A DNA stretch of 14,226 bases from Actinomycetota bacterium (GCA_005884305.1 VAYL01000026.1:1-14226), one strand, 5' to 3'; positions 1 through 6,637 are shown, counted from the first letter of the stretch. Notes: generated by a model not told the origin, from the sequence alone. Translations and numbers: made by a program.

Positions 1-1060
1 CGCGTCCACGAGCTTGCCCCATCCCTCCGCGGGATCCGGCTCCCGCCCGAGCGCCGCGGCAAGCTCCTCCCGGCTCGGCCGCTCGGCGATGTCCAGCCCA
101 GCGCGCTCGCGGATCGCGTCGCGCAGCGTCACCCGTTGCCAGGACGGCGCGACGTCGATCTCCTTGCCATCTCGCTCGACCTTCGCGGACCCGAAGACGT
201 GCTCCGCGACGTGCGCGACGAGCTGCTCGAGGCGCTCCGCCGCGGCGTGGTAGTCGGCGTACGCCTCGTACCACTCGACCATCGTGAACTCGGGGTTGTG
301 ACTGCGATCGATGCCCTCATTGCGGAAGTCCTTGCCGAGCTCATAGACCCGGTCGATCCCGCCGACAATCAGCCGCTTGAGGTAGAGCTCCGTAGCGATC
401 CGCTGGTTGCGTCACGAACGGCCGCGCGAGCGCTCCACCGTATAGCGGCTGGAGCACGGGCGTCTCGACCTCCACGAAGCCGTGGGAGTCGAGCCACTGC
501 CGCACCGTCGCGACGACGCGGGCTCGCTTCACGAACAGGTCGCGAACATCCGGGTTGGCGATCAGGTCGAGCTCGCGCCGGCGGTAACGGACCTCGACGT
601 CCTCGAGCCCGTGGTACTTGTCGGGCGGCGGGCGCAGGCTCTTGGCGAGCAGCGTCCAGTCGTCGATGCGCAACGAGAGCTCGCCGCGCTTGGTCGCGAA
701 CACCGTGCCCTCGGCGCCGATGAGATCGCCCAGGTCCAGTCCCACCAGCGCCTCGAAGGACTCCTCTCCGAGCAGGTCCTCCCTGGCGTGCAGCTGGATG
801 CGGCCGGAGCCGTCCACGAGGTCGAAGAAGGCCGCCTTGCCGTGGCCGCGGCGCGCCGCGATCCGGCCGGCCACTCGGTAGCGAACCTCGGTCTCCTCGC
901 CGGCGCTGAGCCCCTCGTGCTCCGCCCGGACGGAAGCGATCTCCGTCCGTCCCTCGAACGAGTGCGGGAACGGCTCGATGCCTGAATCGCGAAGCCGCGC
1001 GAGCTTCTCGCGCCGCTCGGCGATCACATGTGATTCGGAGCGCTCTTCAGGCTCGCTCAT
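1..1060 (-). pseudogene. lysS: Lysyl-tRNA synthetase (class II), frameshifted and cut by the window edge
   Basis: Charges tRNA-Lys with lysine in the cytoplasm. From the ATG at 1060 the first frame gives about 217 family-like residues: an OB-fold anticodon-binding domain (about 62-145) and class II motif 1 with FVEVETPVLQPLYGGA, ending at ARPFVT (codon 412-410). The frame then goes wrong and stops at 341. Homology resumes in another frame at 402 with RIATELYLKRLIVGG, then motif 2 (FRNEGIDRSHNPEFT), and stays open to base 1. Only 7 nt separate FVT from RIATEL, where the family normally has about 11 residues (an HHNxLDxxLYL-like stretch), so about 26 nt appear to be missing. greA lies 27 nt upstream and may be co-transcribed. 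The gene is normally essential, so either this is an assembly error, or the cell has another LysRS, or the gene is decaying. The identity is certain; the status is not. Confidence 0.9.
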
Positions 1061-1087
1061 CGGGCGGCGAGCCTATCGACGGCCGCG

Positions 1088-1567
1088 CTATGCAGCCTCG
1101 ATCTTGGTGATCTTGAGCTTGCGCTTCGGACCGCGCGGCACCTCGACGGTGACAACGTCGCCCCGCTTGTGGCCGACGAGCGCCTTGCCGATCGGCGACT
1201 CGTTCGAGAGCTTGCTCTCGGCCGGATCGGCCTCCGCCGAGCCCACGATCTGAAACTTCTTGGAATCGCCGGACTTCTGGTCCTTCACGTGGACGCGGAC
1301 GCCGACGCCGACCATGTCGGTGTTGAGCTGCTTCTCGTCGACGACAGTCGCCCGGCGGAGCCGCTCCTCGAGCTGCGCGATTCGCTGCTCGAGCAGGGCC
1401 TGTTCGTTCTTCGCGTCGTCGTATTCGGAGTTCTCCATGATGTCCCCGAACTCGCGCGCTTCCTTGATGCGTGCGGCAACCTCGCGACGCTTCACGGTTG
1501 TCAGCTGATTGAGCTCATCGCGGAGCCTGTCCAGCCCCTCCTGGGTGATCAATGATTCGCGAGCCAC
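1088..1567 (-). CDS. greA: Transcription elongation factor GreA
   Basis: Binds the RNA polymerase secondary channel and stimulates cleavage of backtracked transcripts. The 159-residue length is typical. The N-terminal antiparallel coiled coil (about 1-78) carries the tip motif GDIMENSEYDDAK (41-53), whose acidic residues D42 and E45 are expected to help hold the catalytic magnesium. The C-terminal FKBP-like domain follows (about 83-158) with the family signature ESPIGKALVGHKRGD. The start is GTG at 1567, with a GAGG about 9 nt upstream. A 154-nt leader separates it from dus and contains a TATAAT box and an intrinsic terminator, so greA is probably controlled separately from dus. lysS begins 27 nt downstream. 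The assignment is very secure. Confidence 0.97.
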   Translation of the reverse strand: MARESLITQEGLDRLRDELNQLTTVKRREVAARIKEAREFGDIMENSEYDDAKNEQALLEQRIAQLEERLRRATVVDEKQLNTDMVGVGVRVHVKDQKSGDSKKFQIVGSAEADPAESKLSNESPIGKALVGHKRGDVVTVEVPRGPKRKLKITKIEAA

Positions 1568-1597
1568 GTCTTAAACCTCATCCTCTGTGTGGTCGAA

Positions 1598-1616
1598 GGA
1601 CGCCCTGCCGGCGTCC
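1598..1616 (-). other. Small hairpin in greA leader
   Basis: A perfect 7-bp inverted repeat, GGACGCC/GGCGTCC with a 5-nt loop, lies 31 nt before the greA start codon. No T-run follows it on the minus strand, so it is not an intrinsic terminator. It could shape the leader or the ribosome approach. Its function is unknown. Confidence 0.3.
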
Positions 1617-1627
1617 CCGTCGATGAC

Positions 1628-1675
1628 GAAACAAAAACCCGAACGCGGCGCGGTATAGGGCGCTCGCGGGTCGGG
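1628..1675 (-). terminator. Intrinsic terminator inside the greA leader
   Basis: Read on the minus strand, CCCGA (1675-1671) pairs with TCGGG (1642-1638). After a small internal loop, CGCG/CGCG and GCGC/GCGC pairs follow with one bulged base and an 8-nt loop (1659-1652). The stem runs straight into TTTTTGTTT (1637-1629). This is a standard rho-independent design, oriented to stop transcription coming from dus or from the TATAAT box just upstream. greA starts about 60 nt beyond it, so it is either the end of the coaX-dus unit or an attenuator for greA. Confidence 0.65.
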
Positions 1676-1685
1676 CAGGCGGGCG

Positions 1686-1691
1686 ATTATA
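1686..1691 (-). promoter_or_regulatory. Candidate -10 box upstream of greA
   Basis: A perfect TATAAT reads on the minus strand between the dus stop and the terminator at 1675-1628. No good TTGACA-like -35 is visible at 16-19 nt; the best is TTCGGG at 18 nt. A transcript from here would begin near 1679, only a few bases before the terminator stem, giving an RNA of about 50 nt if terminated. A perfect consensus hexamer is rare in DNA this GC-rich, which is the main support. Confidence 0.4.
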
Positions 1692-1721
1692 GCGGGGGCG
1701 TTTTCCGTTCCCGAATGGCCA

Positions 1722-2723
1722 TTACGCCGCGAGTGCGGGCGCCTCGACGACCTCGCGGAGCAGGCTTCGCGCCTGATCCAGGTCCTCGGTGCGCTGGAAC
1801 GCGTCGGCCTCGCTTCCGGTCACGCCCAGTCGCTCGAGGTACCAGGGGTAGAACTTGCGCGCGTAGTGAGCCGCGCGGCGCGGTCCGAGGTGCCGCTCGG
1901 CGCGATCCAGCGTCCACAGCAGCTCGCGGACGATCTCGTCGTCGGTCGGCGGTGCTGCCCGCCTCCCCGTGAGCTCCTCGAAGATCCACGGGTTGCCGAG
2001 CGCGCCGCGGGCGATCATCACAGCGTGTGCCGCGGATTCGCGGTACGCGCGGCGTGCGACCTCCGCTGTGGCCAGGCCGCCGGAGACGATGACGGGCGCG
2101 CCCGATCCCTCGAGGCGATCCACCAGCTGTCTGACCAGCCCGTAGTCGGGATCGCCCTTGTGCTGCACCGCCGCGCTCCGAGGGTGAAGCGCGATCCCCG
2201 ACACCTGCGCCTCCTCCACGAGCCGTACCGCGAGATCGACCCCCGAGCAGTCACCGGGCTTGAGGCCCGAGCGCAGCTTCACCGTGACCGGAAGCCCGGA
2301 GCCCTCGCCAGCCGCTCGCGCCAGCGCCACCGCGAGGCCGGGTCGGCGAAGGAGCTCGGCTCCCGCGCCCGCCTTCCGGACCTTGCGTACCGGGCACCCC
2401 ATATTGATGTCGATGAGATCGGCGCCGGCTTCGGCGACCACGGCGGCGCCGGAGGCCATGACGTCCGGGTCGTGACCGAAGAGCTGAATCGACACGGGAT
2501 GCTCAGACGGGTGAATCCGGAGCAGCTCCCGCATCGTGCGCTCGTTGCGGTAGTGGAGCCCGAAGCTCGAGACCATCTCCGAGACCGCAAGGCCCGCCCC
2601 GTGGCGCCGGGCCTGAAGCCGCACGAACCAGTTGCCGATCCCCGCCAGGGGCGCGAGCAGAACGCGATTGGCGATCTCCAGGTCGCCGATGCGAAATGGC
2701 GCTGTGAGAGGTGGTTGGTTCAC
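1722..2723 (-). CDS. dus: tRNA-dihydrouridine synthase (DusB-like)
   Basis: FMN/NADPH enzyme that reduces uridines to dihydrouridine in the tRNA D-loop. The 333-residue protein has the TIM-barrel start ANRVLLAPLAGIGN (18-31), the catalytic cysteine C110 in INMGCPVRKV, a VKLRSG strand with K149, and the late phosphate-binding ARGALGNPWIFEEL (238-251). Two usual motifs are altered: the common HGRT-type stretch reads HPRS (180-183), and the common NGDI-type strand reads SGGL (214-217). The start is GTG at 2723 with no Shine-Dalgarno; instead heptad repeats sit directly upstream. The gene follows coaX by 59 nt. The family is secure; the exact subfamily (DusB versus other bacterial Dus) is inferred. 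Confidence 0.93.
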   Translation of the reverse strand: MNQPPLTAPFRIGDLEIANRVLLAPLAGIGNWFVRLQARRHGAGLAVSEMVSSFGLHYRNERTMRELLRIHPSEHPVSIQLFGHDPDVMASGAAVVAEAGADLIDINMGCPVRKVRKAGAGAELLRRPGLAVALARAAGEGSGLPVTVKLRSGLKPGDCSGVDLAVRLVEEAQVSGIALHPRSAAVQHKGDPDYGLVRQLVDRLEGSGAPVIVSGGLATAEVARRAYRESAAHAVMIARGALGNPWIFEELTGRRAAPPTDDEIVRELLWTLDRAERHLGPRRAAHYARKFYPWYLERLGVTGSEADAFQRTEDLDQARSLLREVVEAPALAA

Positions 2724-2782
2724 GAGCAGGTTGCAGGTAGCAGGTAGAGGACCACTATTTCTACATGCTCCCTGCTACCTGC
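2724..2782 (-). repeat. Heptad-repeat hairpin between coaX and dus
   Basis: The whole coaX-dus spacer is repetitive. A perfect 12-bp inverted repeat, GCAGGTAGCAGG (2733-2744) with CCTGCTACCTGC (2771-2782), encloses a 26-nt AT-richer loop. One arm abuts the coaX stop codon. Between the hairpin and the dus GTG the minus strand reads CCTGCTA, CCTGCAA, CCTGCTC, three 7-nt units in tandem. No T-run follows, so it is not an ordinary terminator. It could be a dispersed intergenic repeat, an mRNA-stabilising hairpin, or a structure masking the dus start. Confidence 0.7.
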
Positions 2783-3559
2783 TCACTGGTTTTGCTCCCA
2801 AATGAGGCGTAGGCCTGTGAGCGTGAGCAGGTCGTCGATTTCGTCGATCAGCTCGCAGAACGGGACGATCGCCGCCGCGTGGCCGCCGGTGGCCACGAAC
2901 TGAGTCTCGTCACCCAGCTCGCGCCGAATCCGTCGCGCGATCGCGTCGATCGCGCCGGCGAAGCCGTAGGTGATCCCCGAGAGCAGGCTCTGGTGGGTGC
3001 TCCGGCCGATCACGCTGCTCGCCTCGCTCGGCGGTTCTCCGAGCTCAATCGGAGGCAGCTTCGCGGTGCGCTGCGCCAGCGCCTCCATCGAGATCTCGAC
3101 GCCGGGACCGATGATGCCGCCGAGGTATTCACCACCCTCCGAAACCACGTCGAAGGTGATGGCGGTGCCGAAGTCGGCCGCGGCGCAGGGGCCGCCGAGC
3201 CGGTCGTAGGCGGCGACCGCGTTCGCAAGTCGGTCCGCCCCAAGCTCGCGAGGATTCTCGAGCTGGATCGCCATCCCCGTCTTTACTCCGGGCCCCACGA
3301 CGAGGCAGTCGCCGTTCAGATAGCGCTCACTCATCCCGAAGTACTCCGGCGTGAGCTGCGGCACTACCGACGAAACGATCGATCCGTCGACGGCACCCGT
3401 CTCGAGGCCCCGGAGCGCCAGAAGCGTCGACACTCGCACGGCGAGCTCGTCGGCGGTCGCTTCGACCTGGGTGGCGAAGCGCCAGTGCTCGACGAGATCG
3501 CTCCCGTTGAAGAGGCCCAGATGGCTCTGCGTATTCCCGACGTCGATCGCCAGCAGCAC
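2783..3559 (-). CDS. coaX: Type III pantothenate kinase
   Basis: Catalyses the first CoA step, ATP-dependent phosphorylation of pantothenate. The 258-residue protein has the ASKHA-fold phosphate loop AIDVGNT at 4-10 (D6, N9, T10), the ELGADR motif (105-110) with catalytic D109, the second phosphate motif ADFGTA (128-133), and GGIIGPG (147-153), all typical of type III rather than CoaA-type kinases. The start is GTG at 3559, because the conserved LLAIDVGNT follows at once; no clear Shine-Dalgarno is seen. It is divergent from the GST-like gene across 43 nt and runs into dus through the hairpin spacer. CoaX genes commonly sit near ftsH, dus and lysS, as here. Confidence 0.96.
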   Translation of the reverse strand: MLLAIDVGNTQSHLGLFNGSDLVEHWRFATQVEATADELAVRVSTLLALRGLETGAVDGSIVSSVVPQLTPEYFGMSERYLNGDCLVVGPGVKTGMAIQLENPRELGADRLANAVAAYDRLGGPCAAADFGTAITFDVVSEGGEYLGGIIGPGVEISMEALAQRTAKLPPIELGEPPSEASSVIGRSTHQSLLSGITYGFAGAIDAIARRIRRELGDETQFVATGGHAAAIVPFCELIDEIDDLLTLTGLRLIWEQNQ

Positions 3560-3602
3560 GCCGGGGATTATCCAGTGCCGGAGGCAATACGATGCCCGCG
3601 CG

Positions 3603-4385
3603 ATGGCCGCGGCCGACCAGCTCGACGCGAAGCTCTACGTCATCCCCGGCTCGCATCCCGCGATGGCGGCACGGCGGATGCTGGAGCTCAAGGGGATCCC
3701 GTATCGGCGCGTCGACCTCATGCCGGTGATCTCGCGCGGCGTGCTGCGCGGGTTGCGGTTTCCGTCCAACACCGTCCCGTCGCTGTCGATCTCCGGCCGC
3801 AAGCTCACGGGCTCGCGCGAGATCGCCCGCGAGCTAGACGCGCTGCGACCCGAGCCGCCGCTCTATCCCTCCGACCCGGAGCGACGGGTGGCCGTTGAGG
3901 ACGCCGAGCGTTGGGGCGAGGAGGTGCTCCAGCCGGCGGTCAGGCGCATCCTGTGGAACGCGCTCAAGCGAAACCGGGCGCCGCTTGCAAGCTATGCGCA
4001 GGGGGCGAGGTTGGGATTGCCGATCGGGCTCGCGGTGAAGACCGCCGCCCCAATCGTGGCAGCCGCCAGCCGGATGAACCGCGCAGGCGACGACACTGTG
4101 CGCCATGACCTCGCCTCGCTTCCCGGCTGGCTCAAGCGGATCGACGATTGGATCGAGGAGGGCGTGCTGGGGTCAGATCCTCCCAGCGCCGCCGACCTGC
4201 AAATCGGCGCGAGCCTGCGGCTCGCGATGACACTCGACGACCTGCGCCCTGCGATCGCGGAGCGGCCGGCCGGTGAGTTGGCGGTCCGGGCGATTCCCGA
4301 ATTCCCGGGGCAGGCCCCCCCGGTGCTGCCGCCAAGCTGGCTGGAGCCGGTGCGCGAGGTTCAGGCAGCGACCGCCGCGAGCTGA
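3603..4385 (+). CDS. Glutathione S-transferase-like protein
   Basis: A 260-residue protein with an N-terminal thioredoxin-like domain (about 9-82) and an all-helical C-terminal part (about 95-230). KLYVIPGSHPAMAARRMLELKG-like order, the cis-proline site TVPSLSISGRKL (P59) and GSREIA (70-75) follow GST topology. SAADLQIGASL (195-205) is the usual helical-domain N-cap region. The GST ES pair at the glutathione site is GS, and no N-terminal cysteine is present, so the thiol substrate and reaction are open; actinobacteria generally lack glutathione. The ATG at 3603 is the only nearby in-frame start; a GGAGG lies 18 nt upstream, which is rather far. It is the only plus-strand gene here, divergent from coaX, and ends 9 nt from the folK stop. 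Confidence 0.8.
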   Translation: MAAADQLDAKLYVIPGSHPAMAARRMLELKGIPYRRVDLMPVISRGVLRGLRFPSNTVPSLSISGRKLTGSREIARELDALRPEPPLYPSDPERRVAVEDAERWGEEVLQPAVRRILWNALKRNRAPLASYAQGARLGLPIGLAVKTAAPIVAAASRMNRAGDDTVRHDLASLPGWLKRIDDWIEEGVLGSDPPSAADLQIGASLRLAMTLDDLRPAIAERPAGELAVRAIPEFPGQAPPVLPPSWLEPVREVQAATAAS

Positions 4386-4394
4386 CACCGGGGT

Positions 4395-4964
4395 CTACAG
4401 CGAGCCGGTTCGGTTGATGCGCTGCCCCGGCCCGAGCCCCTCGAGGGAGTCGGCGAGGCGGGTTCCGTCGGGAAGCCTGAGCTCGGAATCGAGCTCCAGG
4501 AGGGGAGCCAGGACGAAGCGCCGGCGCTTCACCTCGGTGTGCGGAAGCGTTAGGCGATCGGTGCTGAGCTCCACGTCTCCGAGCAGCAGCAGGTCCACGT
4601 CCAGCGGCCGCGGGCCGTGCCGCTGGCCGCCCGCCATCCGCCCTTCCTCGACCTCGATGGCCTTGCAGAGGTCCAAGAGCTCCTCGGGCTCGAGGTCGGT
4701 TCGGATCCGGATCGCGGCGTTCAGGAAGTCCGGCTGGTCGAGCACCTCCCCCACCGGCTCGGTCTCATACAACGAGGAGACCGCGTCAACCTCCACCCCG
4801 TGCTCGCGCAGCGCCGTCACCGCCGCCCGGAGGTGGCCCTCCCGATCCCCGACGTTCGAGCCGAGCCCGAGGTAGCCGACGCGCTCGAAACCAGCCGCGC
4901 CCGTTCCGGACGGACGCTGGGGCTGGTTTCTCGCACCGCTCGCATTCCGGGCTCGCTGACTCAC
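4395..4964 (-). CDS. folK: HPPK (FolK) with a palindrome-encoded N-terminal extension
   Basis: Transfers pyrophosphate from ATP to 6-hydroxymethyl-dihydropterin in folate synthesis. The 189-residue protein has YLGLGSNVGDR (31-41), YETEPVG (66-72), the metal-binding RPLDVDLLLL segment (119-128; D122 and D124) and LPHTEVKRRRFVLAPL (140-155). Family members normally begin within a few residues of the GLGSN strand. Here about 28 extra residues precede it, including RNQPQRPSGTGAAGF (12-26) encoded by a palindromic element shared with hpt. The GTG start at 4964 overlaps the folB stop as GTGA. No other in-frame start codon occurs before GLGSN, so the extension must be translated if the gene works. 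The 3' end lies 9 nt from the convergent GST-like gene. Confidence 0.95.
   Translation of the reverse strand: MSQRARNASGARNQPQRPSGTGAAGFERVGYLGLGSNVGDREGHLRAAVTALREHGVEVDAVSSLYETEPVGEVLDQPDFLNAAIRIRTDLEPEELLDLCKAIEVEEGRMAGGQRHGPRPLDVDLLLLGDVELSTDRLTLPHTEVKRRRFVLAPLLELDSELRLPDGTRLADSLEGLGPGQRINRTGSL
4885..4932 (-). repeat. Protein-coding palindromic element, copy 1 (in folK)
   Basis: This 48-nt unit matches 9514-9561 at 43 of 48 positions. Outer arms GAAACCAGCC/GGCTGGTTTC (4930-4921 and 4896-4887) form a perfect 10-bp stem. After a 3-nt bulge, GCGTCCGT/ACGGGCGC adds 8 pairs (one G-T) around a 5-nt loop. It is read in the folK frame as ARNQPQRPSGTGAAGF. The element lies about 33 nt after the start codon, so the RNA hairpin could also influence translation. 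Confidence 0.85.
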
Positions 4965-5359
4965 CCGTCCGCGTCCGGCTCGTCGCCGGCGTCCGGACCG
5001 CGCGCATGGACGACCTCGACCGCGACCTGGCCCACGGCCACCGGCAGCGGCGGCTCCGGCTTTGCGGCCCGCACGCGGACCGACTCGCAGGAGAAGCGCT
5101 CCATCAGCCGCTCGGCGATCACGTGGCAGAGGCGCTCGAGCGTCTTGTAGCTGCGTTCGGTGGCGGCGAGAGCGACGATGTCGCACACCTCGGCGTAGTC
5201 GACGGTGTCCTCGAGCCGATCGGTCAGCACGGCGTCGCAATCGGGCACGTCGAAGCTGATGTCGATCTCGAGCCGCTGCCCCGTCTCGCGCTCAGCCTCG
5301 GTCACCCCGTGGTGGGTGAAGATCGACAGGCCGCGGATCTCCACGTCGACCGACGACAT
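4961..5359 (-). CDS. folB: Dihydroneopterin aldolase
   Basis: Cleaves dihydroneopterin to 6-hydroxymethyl-dihydropterin and glycolaldehyde, supplying FolK. The 132-residue protein shows VEIRGLSIFTHHGVTEAE near the N-terminus, DTVDYAEVC in the middle (the family's substrate-pocket segment), and YKTLERLCHVIAERL with the conserved ESL/ERL-type helix. RVRAAKPEPPLPVAVGQVAVEV is the expected C-terminal strand pair with KP before the final strand. The ATG at 5359 has GGAGG close upstream; an in-frame GTG at 5380 would add seven residues. It lies 45 nt after folP and its stop overlaps the folK start by 4 nt, so folB and folK are almost certainly translationally coupled. The C-terminal tail GPDAGDEPDADG is acidic and looks disordered. 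Confidence 0.94.
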   Translation of the reverse strand: MSSVDVEIRGLSIFTHHGVTEAERETGQRLEIDISFDVPDCDAVLTDRLEDTVDYAEVCDIVALAATERSYKTLERLCHVIAERLMERFSCESVRVRAAKPEPPLPVAVGQVAVEVVHARGPDAGDEPDADG

Positions 5360-5404
5360 ATGCCCTCCGTTCGGTTCCACGCGCGGAACGTACCAGCGGC
5401 GGGA

Positions 5405-6202
5405 TCAGCCTCTTCCGGCGGCGAGGACGGCTTCGGCGACGACGAGCGCCTGGCGGACCTCGGCCACATCGTGAACTCGCAGCACGTCGGCGCCTGCCCC
5501 CATCGCGAGCACGTTGCTTGCGATCGTCGCACCGAGCCGGTCGCCGACTTCCCGACCCGTGATGGTTCCGAGGAACCGCTTGCGCGATGTCCCGACCACC
5601 ACCGGGCGCCCGAGTTGGCGCAGCTCGCGCAGCCGCTGAAGCAGCTCGAGATTGTGGCGAACCGTCTTGCCGAACCCAATGCCGGGGTCGACCCAGATCC
5701 GCTCCTCATCGATCCCCTCGCCGGTGGCGAACTCGATCCGCTCCGCGAGGAAGGCCTTGACGTCGTCGATGACGTCGTCGTAGGTGGGGTTCTCCTGCAT
5801 CGTCCGCGGCGTGCCCTGCATGTGCATCAGCACGACGACGCAGTCTCGCTCGGCGCACAACCCGGCCAGCGCGGGGTCCGAGCGAAGGGCGGTGACGTCG
5901 TTGACGATCTCAGCGCCGGCGTCCAGGGCGGGCTCGGCGACCGCCGCCTTGGATGTGTCGATCGAGATCGGCGCCTCGACGTCATCGAGTCCGGCGAGAA
6001 CTGGCGCAACGCGCGCGAGTTCCTCCTCAGCGCTTACGGCGCGGGCCCCTGGACGAGTCGACTCGCCGCCAATGTCAAGCAGGTCGGCACCGCCGGCGAC
6101 CAGCTCGCGCGCGTGCGCGACCGCCCGCTCGGGCGCGAGAAAGCGCCCCCCATCCGAAAACGAATCGGGGGTCACGTTGACGATGCCCATCAACCTCGCC
6201 AC
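5405..6202 (-). CDS. folP: Dihydropteroate synthase
   Basis: Joins 6-hydroxymethyl-dihydropterin pyrophosphate with p-aminobenzoate; the target of sulfonamides. The 265-residue TIM barrel has all signature loops in order: MGIVNVTPDSFSDGG (5-19), DIGGESTRPGA (43-53), ISIDTSK (79-85), VNDVTALR (100-107), LMHMQGTPRTMQ (125-136), VDPGIGFGKT (171-180), VGTSRKRFLG (203-212) and RVHDVAE (242-248). The N-terminus is short: GTG at 6202 is used, but TTG at 6193 or ATG at 6190 would also keep the first motif. The upstream in-frame stop leaves no longer option. A 22-nt near-palindrome lies 12 nt before the start. It leads folP-folB-folK; folE is not in the window. Confidence 0.96.
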   Translation of the reverse strand: MARLMGIVNVTPDSFSDGGRFLAPERAVAHARELVAGGADLLDIGGESTRPGARAVSAEEELARVAPVLAGLDDVEAPISIDTSKAAVAEPALDAGAEIVNDVTALRSDPALAGLCAERDCVVVLMHMQGTPRTMQENPTYDDVIDDVKAFLAERIEFATGEGIDEERIWVDPGIGFGKTVRHNLELLQRLRELRQLGRPVVVGTSRKRFLGTITGREVGDRLGATIASNVLAMGAGADVLRVHDVAEVRQALVVAEAVLAAGRG

Positions 6203-6213
6203 AGGGGTGTTAG

Positions 6214-6235
6214 GCCGGTGCCGTACGGCGCCGGC
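6214..6235. repeat. Near-palindrome upstream of folP
   Basis: The 10-nt arms GCCGGTGCCG and CGGCGCCGGC around a central TA are complementary except for one pair (6219/6230). It lies 12-33 nt upstream of the folP GTG, where ribosome access or a regulator could be affected. It is too short to assign a role, and no T-run follows. Confidence 0.4.
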
Positions 6236-6278
6236 AGCAGCATGTGCCGTTCACAGGTATTCAGTATCCCTTCTGTAG

Positions 6279-6617
6279 CTACTGCGCCCGGATCAGGTTG
6301 CCCGACGGGCTGAGCTCGACGAAATGGTGCGCCTCGCCGTTGCGAAACCGCTGGCACTGGTTTGCGGGCTGATCGTCCACCGGCTGGCGCGGATCGTGCG
6401 CGATGTCCACGACCCAATCCGAGAGCCCTTGGAGCTGCTCGGCGATGCATGGCCCGCGGCTCAGGTCGGTGCCGTTCGCCTTCGCCTCGCGGTACGCCTG
6501 CATCGCCTCGTTGACCGCGCGGTCGCGGGTGTCCTGGCTGGGACTGCCGCCCCCGCAGCCGATCAACAGGACCAATGGAAGAAGGGCAAGTAGAGGGAGC
6601 CGCCGCACGCGGAACAA
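6279..6617 (-). CDS. Small putative lipoprotein of unknown function
   Basis: A 112-residue protein with a classic lipoprotein signal: basic MFRVRR, a hydrophobic stretch LPLLALLPLVLL, and the lipobox LIGC with C21 as the likely lipidated residue, followed by GGGSPSQD. The mature part is hydrophilic, with two further cysteines (C57, C88) that could pair outside the cell, and ends SPSGNLIRAQ. I recognise no family. The start is uncertain: TTG at 6617, or GTG at 6608 giving 109 residues; neither has a good ribosome site. It sits between ftsH and folP, with palindromes 20 nt upstream, and it breaks a gene order otherwise familiar from Bacillus. Secretion fits the signal; the function is not inferred. 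Confidence 0.7.
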   Translation of the reverse strand: MFRVRRLPLLALLPLVLLIGCGGGSPSQDTRDRAVNEAMQAYREAKANGTDLSRGPCIAEQLQGLSDWVVDIAHDPRQPVDDQPANQCQRFRNGEAHHFVELSPSGNLIRAQ

Positions 6618-6637
6618 GCTACCGCCGGGCGCGAACC

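Noticed and set aside
3351..3602. 84-residue N-terminal extension of the GST-like protein
   Set aside because: It lies antisense to the coaX 5' end; the thioredoxin-like fold begins right after the ATG at 3603.
2879..3898. A plus-strand open frame covering coaX and part of the GST-like gene
   Set aside because: It overlaps two genes with clear family signatures and has a shadow-type Arg/Ala/Asp-rich composition.
4885..4900. tRNA T-arm-like GGTTTCGA inside the shared element
   Set aside because: The T-loop consensus is GGTTCGAATCC; there is no acceptor, D-arm or anticodon arm around either copy, so it is not a tRNA or clear tRNA fragment.
4965..5240. Longer N-terminus for FolK, starting upstream in the folB region
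   Set aside because: It would overlap folB out of frame and adds only Arg/Ala-rich sequence; the GTGA junction at 4961-4964 is a better start.
5006..6313. A 435-codon plus-strand open frame opposite folB and folP
   Set aside because: Both minus-strand genes show complete catalytic motifs; the antisense product is unlike any protein I recognise.
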